In this document: positions 13,824 to 18,613 of the stretch, in pieces
Numbering within the stretch: the first letter of the stretch is position 1
Layout of the letters: each line of letters opens with the position of its first letter
Assembly (NCBI GenBank): GCA_002506665.1
Contig: DAXZ01000026.1
Span: 2,479 to 21,091 of the forward strand
Length of the DNA: 18,613 nt
Direction of reading: 5' to 3'
Origin: Nitrosopumilus sp. UBA526
GTDB lineage: Archaea > Thermoproteota > Nitrososphaeria > Nitrososphaerales > Nitrosopumilaceae
Notes under the pieces: model-generated
Told to the model about the DNA's origin: nothing
Seen by the model: the letters and a program-made list of their open reading frames with translations, nothing else
The model's database searches: none
Program-made: the position numbers and the translations under genes

Positions 13824-14525
13824 TTGGCACAAAGATCAATCCCCAAAGGAGTAGTCAAGGACATCATAATCGTTGTCGTAGGAGTTCTAATCATCTGGGT
13901 GGGACTCCAGGTGGCATTTGGAACACCAAACCCATTCTATGTTGTTGCAAGCGGAAGCATGGTTCCTGTATTAGAGATACATGATGTCTTGATAGTCCAA
14001 GGCCATGTATCTTTTGCAGATGTTCAGCCAGGTGATATCATTGTGTTTAATCGGCCCTCTGATCATAACAGGGTGATAGTGCATAGGGTTGAATCCATTC
14101 TTGCCGATGAGCCTAAAACCATTAGAACAAAAGGAGATGCAAATCCGGCATCGATTCCGGGAACTGACTTTCCAATCACAGAAGAAGAATACATTGGCAA
14201 AGTGGTATATACCATCTCTCAGGTAGGATACATCACACAGCTACTACAGCCACCAATCAACTATGTTATAGTTGTACTAGTTCTTGGAGTCATGATACTC
14301 AAGCATTTTCTAAAAAAGAAAAATGCAAAGAAATCGCCATCTACAGACCCGGAAAATATTGAGGAACTATCAGATGTTGATAAAATCAAAAAAGATCTCG
14401 AGTATTCCCACCATGTAGATGAGAATGTAGGCACGTCAGAATCAAAGAATCATGATGACAAATCAGAATCAAAGAACCATGATGACAAATCAGAATCAAA
14501 GTACCATGATGACAAATCAGACTAG
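13824..14525 (+). CDS. Signal peptidase I (archaeal/ER type, S26B)
   Basis: Membrane serine protease that removes Sec signal peptides on the outer face of the membrane. 233 residues. The N-terminal membrane anchor is at about 12-32. The nucleophile is Ser45 in ASGSMVPVL, and the S26B general-base His87 lies in VIVHRVE, where bacterial enzymes have Lys. Asp105 is in RTKGDAN. A second hydrophobic segment is at about 144-163. The remaining 65 residues are very hydrophilic and end in three SESK.HDDK repeats, an unusual tail for the family. The start is TTG 13824; a nearby ATG at 13818 is followed at once by TAA. Its stop shares CTAG 14522-14525 with the converging dehydratase gene. Confidence 0.9.
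   Translation: MAQRSIPKGVVKDIIIVVVGVLIIWVGLQVAFGTPNPFYVVASGSMVPVLEIHDVLIVQGHVSFADVQPGDIIVFNRPSDHNRVIVHRVESILADEPKTIRTKGDANPASIPGTDFPITEEEYIGKVVYTISQVGYITQLLQPPINYVIVVLVLGVMILKHFLKKKNAKKSPSTDPENIEELSDVDKIKKDLEYSHHVDENVGTSESKNHDDKSESKNHDDKSESKYHDDKSD
14436..14522 (+). repeat. 27-base tandem repeat, three units plus a partial one
   Basis: Units at 14436-14462, 14463-14489 and 14490-14516, then TCAGAC. They differ by only one or two bases (AAT, AAC or TAC in the fifth codon, plus a silent change) and encode SESK(N/Y)HDDK in the signal peptidase tail. The near identity suggests recent slippage-type expansion. Confidence 0.9.
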
Positions 14526-16045
14526 AGAACAGAGTCCTTTGTCTTGAAAATCCGATCAAAGTACCCTGATGGCTCTTGAGGCTCTTGTACATCTGTAATG
14601 CCTGCTAGATTCTTTGCCAGGTTCTTTTTGTAACCTATCTGCATCTGTTTCTGAATCTGAATTCTCTGCGCCTGGGGGGAACCCGCACCATGCATGGATT
14701 CTGTCAGGTATCCTACTGCATTTCTTCCTAGTGTCATGTTCTCAATTAATCGTAATATCCTCATCCTGTTTTCTACATCAACTCCCTTTCTTCCGACAAG
14801 ATATTTCCTGAGAAGCGGCCCTGCTTCTGGATGTCTAAAGTCCTTCTCAGACGGCAGTGTGACTACTAGTCCGCCTGCAATGTCTTGCGCTAGCCTGCTT
14901 ATCTCGTATGGAAACCTTGTAACGTTGTGTTTGCAAACCTGCGCTAGCATGTCATCATTTTGAAACACGCCTGACTTTAGCTTGTGTGCCTGGTATGAGG
15001 ATGCAATTCCTGCAGCAAAGATTGTCTCATTAAGATGGGTCATCTCAATAATTTTGTCCTTGATATGAGAAACACTTGGGATGCCATTGTAATCTGCAAT
15101 TGTTGCAGCTGCCCCTATCAGAACATCACCTAGGCCAGTCTTGCATACATAGCTGCGTCTGTGGTAACATGTGAACCGCTCTATGAGCATGGATGCAAAC
15201 TCGTACTCGCCGTGCATAAAGACCTTGTTCCACGGAATAAACACCTTGTCTAGTATCATCAATGCCTCCTGTCCACCAAACTTTGCATTGCCATCATCAA
15301 TGTCCCCCTCCTCCATACTTCTTGTGTCACAGGACTGTCTACCATAGATGTAGGTGACCCCCTTTGCATCTGCAGGGATTGCGCCAACTATTGCCCAGTC
15401 CTTGTCAGACTCTGTCAGTCTGACAGTAGGCATTAGAATTATCCAGTGAGAGTTGATACATCCCGTCTGATGAGCCTTTGCACCAGAGACATAGACCCCA
15501 TTTTTATCAGTATCTACAATTCTTGTAAACAAGTCTGGATCGTCTTGTTCTGCAGGTCCCTTGCTTCTGTCCCCTTTGGGGTCAGTCATGGCGCCGCCAA
15601 TTACAAGATTCTCCTGCTGTACCATCTTTACAAACTCTAAAAAGCGGCTGTGATATGTGGTTCCATGTTTCTCATCAATCTCAAAGGTTGTAGAGTGCAG
15701 AGCGTTTAGCGCGTCCATTCCCACACATCTCTGAAAACATGTTCCGGTGTTCTGTCCGAGTCTTCTCTGCATCTTGTTTTGCAATACCAGGTCTTGGGCG
15801 TTTTCTACAATGTGCAAGAACCTGTTTACCTTCAGTCCTGTAATTGACGAATCAGCAGACGCTAGTCCTTCTTCACGTACTGCCAAATCATAGGTCTCAG
15901 CAACTGCATTAATTGACGGCCTGATCATTGGATGGTCTACGGGTTCCTTGACTAGCTCACCGAAGAGATATATCTTTAGATTCCGGCCTCTGAGACTCTG
16001 GATATAATCATCACCTGTTCTGATTGTCTTTAATACATTAGCCAC
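14522..16045 (-). CDS. 4-hydroxybutyryl-CoA dehydratase
   Basis: Converts 4-hydroxybutyryl-CoA to crotonyl-CoA through a radical mechanism using FAD and a [4Fe-4S] cluster. It is the key enzyme of the 3-hydroxypropionate/4-hydroxybutyrate cycle. 507 residues. Candidate cluster ligands are Cys103 and Cys107 in TGTCFQRCVGMDA, and His295 and Cys301 in CYHRRSYVCKTG. The flavin-binding region contains VIGGAMTDPKGDRSK (148-162), followed by DPDLFTRIV and the QTGCINSHWI block (193-202). The start is GTG 16045 (MANVLKTI). Box A at 16070-16075 lies about 28 nt upstream, so it probably has its own leaderless transcript although the ligase gene lies only 74 bases upstream on the same strand. It shares CTAG 14522-14525 with the signal peptidase gene. 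Confidence 0.95.
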   Translation of the reverse strand: MANVLKTIRTGDDYIQSLRGRNLKIYLFGELVKEPVDHPMIRPSINAVAETYDLAVREEGLASADSSITGLKVNRFLHIVENAQDLVLQNKMQRRLGQNTGTCFQRCVGMDALNALHSTTFEIDEKHGTTYHSRFLEFVKMVQQENLVIGGAMTDPKGDRSKGPAEQDDPDLFTRIVDTDKNGVYVSGAKAHQTGCINSHWIILMPTVRLTESDKDWAIVGAIPADAKGVTYIYGRQSCDTRSMEEGDIDDGNAKFGGQEALMILDKVFIPWNKVFMHGEYEFASMLIERFTCYHRRSYVCKTGLGDVLIGAAATIADYNGIPSVSHIKDKIIEMTHLNETIFAAGIASSYQAHKLKSGVFQNDDMLAQVCKHNVTRFPYEISRLAQDIAGGLVVTLPSEKDFRHPEAGPLLRKYLVGRKGVDVENRMRILRLIENMTLGRNAVGYLTESMHGAGSPQAQRIQIQKQMQIGYKKNLAKNLAGITDVQEPQEPSGYFDRIFKTKDSVL

Positions 16046-16069
16046 TTAATACTATTAGTCCTTGACTTG

Positions 16070-16075
16070 TATAAA
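16070..16075 (-). promoter_or_regulatory. Box A of the dehydratase gene
   Basis: Minus-strand TTTATA within AATATTTATAC, centred about 28 nt before GTG 16045. It implies that the dehydratase can be transcribed separately from the upstream ligase. Confidence 0.5.
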
Positions 16076-16119
16076 TATTCTAAACTGACCAGGCTTGAAT
16101 TCTTGGGAACAGACAGCGA

Positions 16120-18216
16120 TCAGAGTCCTATTCTGACATCAAGAATCCTGCAACCCCTTGACTTTTCCATGACTAGTACGGGATTCATGTCAAGTTCTTT
16201 TATCTCCTCAAAGTCTGAAACCAGCTGAGACACCCTCTGGATACATTCAGAGAGTTTTGCTATATCTGACGGCCTCTCGCCTCTGACTCCCTGTAGCAGC
16301 TTTTGGGTCTTGATTGATGCAATCATATCATCTGCTTCCCTGTCAGTTACCGGTGCAAGCTTGAATGTAACGTCCTTGAGAATCTCCACATAGATTCCAC
16401 CCATTCCAAGCATGATTACAGGACCGAATCCAGATTCTAGTTTTGAGCCAATAATCATCTCCTTGCCACCTCTCACCATCTCTACTATCAACACTCCTTT
16501 GATCTCTGCTTTCTTGTCATACTTTGTGGCATTTCTTGTTATTGTCTTAAACGCAGATTTTATCTCAGCATCACTTGTCAGGTTAACCATGACGCCGCCC
16601 GCATCAGACTTGTGAATGATCTGCGGGGATGCAATCTTCATCACTACGGGATAGCCAATCTTTTTTGCAATCTCTACAGCTTTTGCCTCTGATGTTGCAA
16701 GTGCGCTCTTTGGCAATGGCAGTCCATACGCCTTGAGAATCTTTTGCCCTTCTTCTTCTAACAAGCTGGTTCTCCCTTCACTCCTGACCCTGTCAAATAT
16801 TTTCTGGGCCTGTGCCCTCTTAACCTTGAACTTTGTAACCTTTCCATCTGGCGCTCGTATCCAGTCTGAGAACTTTGTCATTGCTGCAAGCGTACTGATT
16901 GCGCCTTCGGCATAGTTATAGTAAGGTATGTTACCTTTTGCCAAGATCTCCCTGTTTGTAATTCCCTCATCTAGCCCCATCAGGCTTGCAAGCATTGTCT
17001 TTTTGTATCTCTTTGAGATTGAGACAATGACTTGTGCTAGCTTGTCATAGTTTAGCGTTCCTGACGGGGTGCACATTGTAATCACAGAGCCGACCTTTGG
17101 ATGTGCAAGTACATGATCCAAGACATTATGAAACCTGTTAAAGTCAGCATCACCTACAATATCCACAGGATTTCTAGAGCTTCCCCAGGGGGGAATTACC
17201 ACGTCAATCTTCTTTCTGATGCTTGTAATGTCGGCCATCTTTATATTCATCTTGGAGCACGCATCCGTCGAGATGATTGCAGGACCGCCCGCGTTTGAGA
17301 CAATCACAAGTCCTCCGCTAGAAGGCAGTGGCTGCTTTGAGAATGCAGTTGCATAGTCAAACAACTCTTCCATCGTATCGACTCTGATTGCACCGGACTG
17401 TCTTAGCAGGGCATCATAGATCTCATCTGAACCCATCAGTGCTCCGGTATGTGACATTGCAGCTTTTGCTCCCTCTGGGCTACGTCCAGCTTTTAGGACA
17501 AGAACTGGTTTTTTGAGCTTTTTTGTTATTTTTTTACAAACCTTGAGAAATTCTCTGCCATTACCCATGTCCTCAAGGTACATAACAATGACCCTGGTCT
17601 GCTCGTGGTTTGCAAGAATCTTCAAGATATCAACTTCACTCATTACTGCCTTGTTTCCAAGACTTACTACTGCTGAGAAACCTATTCCTTGGGCACCGGC
17701 ATCCTCTACTAGTGCCGCACAGATTGCGCCGCTTTGTGATACGAGTGCAATCTTTCCGGACTTTGGTGTAACCTTGAGAAAAGTGGAATTCATCATTGTC
17801 TTTGGATCAAGATTCATGACACCAAGACAGTTTGGTCCTATAACTTGGATATTGTATCTCTTGGCAATGTCTTTGATCTGCTGTTCTCGTATGGCTCCCT
17901 CCTCATCGACTTCCTTAAACCCGGCAGTAATGATGATGGCTCCTCTGACTCTTTTTCTTCCGCACTCTTCTAACACCTGTGCGACCAGGGTGTTCTTGAT
18001 TACAATAACTGCAAGATCAATTGGTTTTGGAACATCTAGGACTGTTTTGTATGCCTTTTTGTAAAAGACCCGGTCACGTGACGGGCTGATGGGATAGACT
18101 GTTCCCTTGAAACCGTTCATAATGTTTGATGTAATTGTGGCACCTACACTTCCCCTCTTGTCAGATGCACCAATTACTGCAATGGACTTTGGTGATAATA
18201 CAACAGATTCTACCAT
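16120..18216 (-). CDS. ADP-forming acyl-CoA synthetase, probably 4-hydroxybutyrate-CoA ligase
   Basis: Joins a carboxylic acid to CoA with ATP, releasing ADP and phosphate through a phosphohistidine. 698 residues, alpha and beta parts fused. The CoA-binding Rossmann domain has SIAVIGASDKRGSVG (11-25). Succinyl-CoA-synthetase-like domains follow, with IGPNCLGVMN (126-135). The catalytic His256 is in SHTGALMGSDE. The C-terminal ATP-grasp half starts near 490, has GYPVVMKIASPQIIHKSDAGGV and ends near LDMNPVLV. Substrate assignment rests on context: the next gene downstream uses 4-hydroxybutyryl-CoA, and from memory Nitrosopumilus has this same pair adjacent, with an energy-efficient ADP-forming ligase. 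3-hydroxypropionate is the main alternative. Box A at 18240-18248 predicts a leaderless start at ATG 18216. Confidence 0.88.
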   Translation of the reverse strand: MVESVVLSPKSIAVIGASDKRGSVGATITSNIMNGFKGTVYPISPSRDRVFYKKAYKTVLDVPKPIDLAVIVIKNTLVAQVLEECGRKRVRGAIIITAGFKEVDEEGAIREQQIKDIAKRYNIQVIGPNCLGVMNLDPKTMMNSTFLKVTPKSGKIALVSQSGAICAALVEDAGAQGIGFSAVVSLGNKAVMSEVDILKILANHEQTRVIVMYLEDMGNGREFLKVCKKITKKLKKPVLVLKAGRSPEGAKAAMSHTGALMGSDEIYDALLRQSGAIRVDTMEELFDYATAFSKQPLPSSGGLVIVSNAGGPAIISTDACSKMNIKMADITSIRKKIDVVIPPWGSSRNPVDIVGDADFNRFHNVLDHVLAHPKVGSVITMCTPSGTLNYDKLAQVIVSISKRYKKTMLASLMGLDEGITNREILAKGNIPYYNYAEGAISTLAAMTKFSDWIRAPDGKVTKFKVKRAQAQKIFDRVRSEGRTSLLEEEGQKILKAYGLPLPKSALATSEAKAVEIAKKIGYPVVMKIASPQIIHKSDAGGVMVNLTSDAEIKSAFKTITRNATKYDKKAEIKGVLIVEMVRGGKEMIIGSKLESGFGPVIMLGMGGIYVEILKDVTFKLAPVTDREADDMIASIKTQKLLQGVRGERPSDIAKLSECIQRVSQLVSDFEEIKELDMNPVLVMEKSRGCRILDVRIGL

Positions 18217-18239
18217 ACGAGTCCAAGTCTGAGATTTTG

Positions 18240-18248
18240 TATAATAAA
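18240..18248 (-). promoter_or_regulatory. Box A of the acyl-CoA synthetase gene
   Basis: Minus-strand TTTATTATA, centred about 28 nt before ATG 18216. It lies immediately after the stop of the RNase HI remnant. Confidence 0.5.
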
Positions 18249-18256
18249 GTTATTCT

Positions 18257-18533
18257 CTAGCTTTCAAGCAGCTTGCCTGCCAAATTCTCTTTTCTGGGAA
18301 CCCACACAATAGACAGGTTGGCAAATTCGGCGATAATCTTCCACGCCTCTCGTGCTAGGTATGATTCGCTCATTATTTATTGTAAATTCGTGATTTAGTT
18401 GATTTACGGTGTTTTTGGAATCGCTATAAACGGCGATCTCCTCCATCTATATCTGCATATTTCTTTTAATGCGGGAAGATGATTGCCATATATTCTTGCC
18501 CTGATTGCAGATCATCTCTAGAAAGGACTCTTT
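18257..18533 (-). pseudogene. Ribonuclease HI, broken by several frameshifts
   Basis: RNase HI pieces follow one another in order but in different frames. 18257-18361 encodes YLAREAWKIIAEFANLS, then IVWVPRKENLAGKLLES and a stop, the family C-terminus. 18363-18446 encodes MEEIAVYSDSKNTVNQLN, then HEFTINNERI, with the catalytic Asp of the YSDS motif. 18447-18472 encodes ALKEICRY. 18478-18495 encodes EYMAII, with the catalytic Glu position. 18507-18533 gives KESFLEMIC, a weaker match. Joining them requires indels at 18362, about 18447, 18473-18477 and about 18496-18506. RNase HI removes RNA from RNA-DNA hybrids. Because breaks cluster next to the poly-G end, sequencing error is likelier than true decay. 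Confidence 0.65.
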
Positions 18534-18595
18534 TTACTAAAGTGATTTTTCTGTCTCATTTACCAAATCTCACAGATACTGAGAATCTAGATATT

Positions 18596-18613
18596 GGGGG
18601 GGGGGGGGGGGGG
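18596..18613. other. Homopolymer run of 18 G at the window end
   Basis: The sequence ends in 18 consecutive G. Nothing else in the window resembles it. Taken with the neighbouring frameshifts it looks like a read-end or cloning/assembly artefact rather than genomic sequence. Confidence 0.7.

Noticed and set aside
13408..14522. Tandem repeats considered as a CRISPR-like array
   Set aside because: Units are contiguous without spacers, are multiples of three, and are in frame in two different proteins.
17513..18064. 183-codon plus-strand frame opposite the acyl-CoA synthetase
   Set aside because: Composition is typical of antisense shadow, and the minus-strand protein matches its family throughout.

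Overview
The window reads as chromosomal DNA from an ammonia-oxidising-type archaeon (Nitrososphaerota/Thaumarchaeota). The protein set is archaeal: L7Ae, S28e, L24e, aIF5B, archease and an ER/archaeal-type signal peptidase. The right end carries two signature enzymes of the 3-hydroxypropionate/4-hydroxybutyrate CO2-fixation cycle, and there are CFI-box surface proteins of a type common in this phylum. Promoters look archaeal: A/T-rich box A elements lie about 26-29 nt before many start codons, implying leaderless mRNAs. TTG and GTG starts are frequent. Base composition looks moderate (by eye, not computed). I do not assign a genus.

Layout. 1-166: C-terminal remnant of a Cys-rich ORF. 216-300: tRNA-Leu(TAG) on the minus strand, divergent from 348-1697 phosphoglucosamine mutase. 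1761-4761: a compact translation operon, rpl7ae-rps28e-rpl24e-ndk-infB. 4758-6166 (minus): thioredoxin and a zinc MDR dehydrogenase. 6272-6688: archease, divergent from the dehydrogenase. 6768-11143: two secreted surface proteins sharing a duplicated about 50-residue module and a Cys-loop, one ending in a CFI-box plus membrane segment, the other in a WWKFW tail. 11253-12128: a ParB-type protein with an apparent C-terminal ribbon-helix-helix. 12166-12693 (minus): DedA-family membrane protein, possibly frameshifted at its end. 12827-12901: tRNA-Arg(TCT). 13063-13794: a two-zinc-site PRC-barrel protein. 13824-14525: signal peptidase I. 14522-16045 (minus): 4-hydroxybutyryl-CoA dehydratase. 16120-18216 (minus): ADP-forming acyl-CoA synthetase, probably the 4-hydroxybutyrate-CoA ligase. 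18257-18533 (minus): an RNase HI gene broken into several frames. 18596-18613: a run of 18 G at the window end.

How the genes fit. The ligase and dehydratase catalyse consecutive steps (4-hydroxybutyrate to 4-hydroxybutyryl-CoA to crotonyl-CoA), each apparently from its own leaderless promoter. The surface proteins need Sec export, and a signal peptidase is a few kb away. The translation operon is a classic archaeal arrangement. A recurrent feature is that convergent genes end on one shared CTAG palindrome. This is seen exactly at 4758-4761 and 14522-14525, and would also hold at 12125-12128 if dedA is frameshifted. The degraded RNase HI frames and the poly-G run suggest the last about 350 bases are low-quality sequence.

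No CRISPR array, insertion sequence, integrase or prophage gene is visible, and no gene-free stretch exceeds 300 bases.
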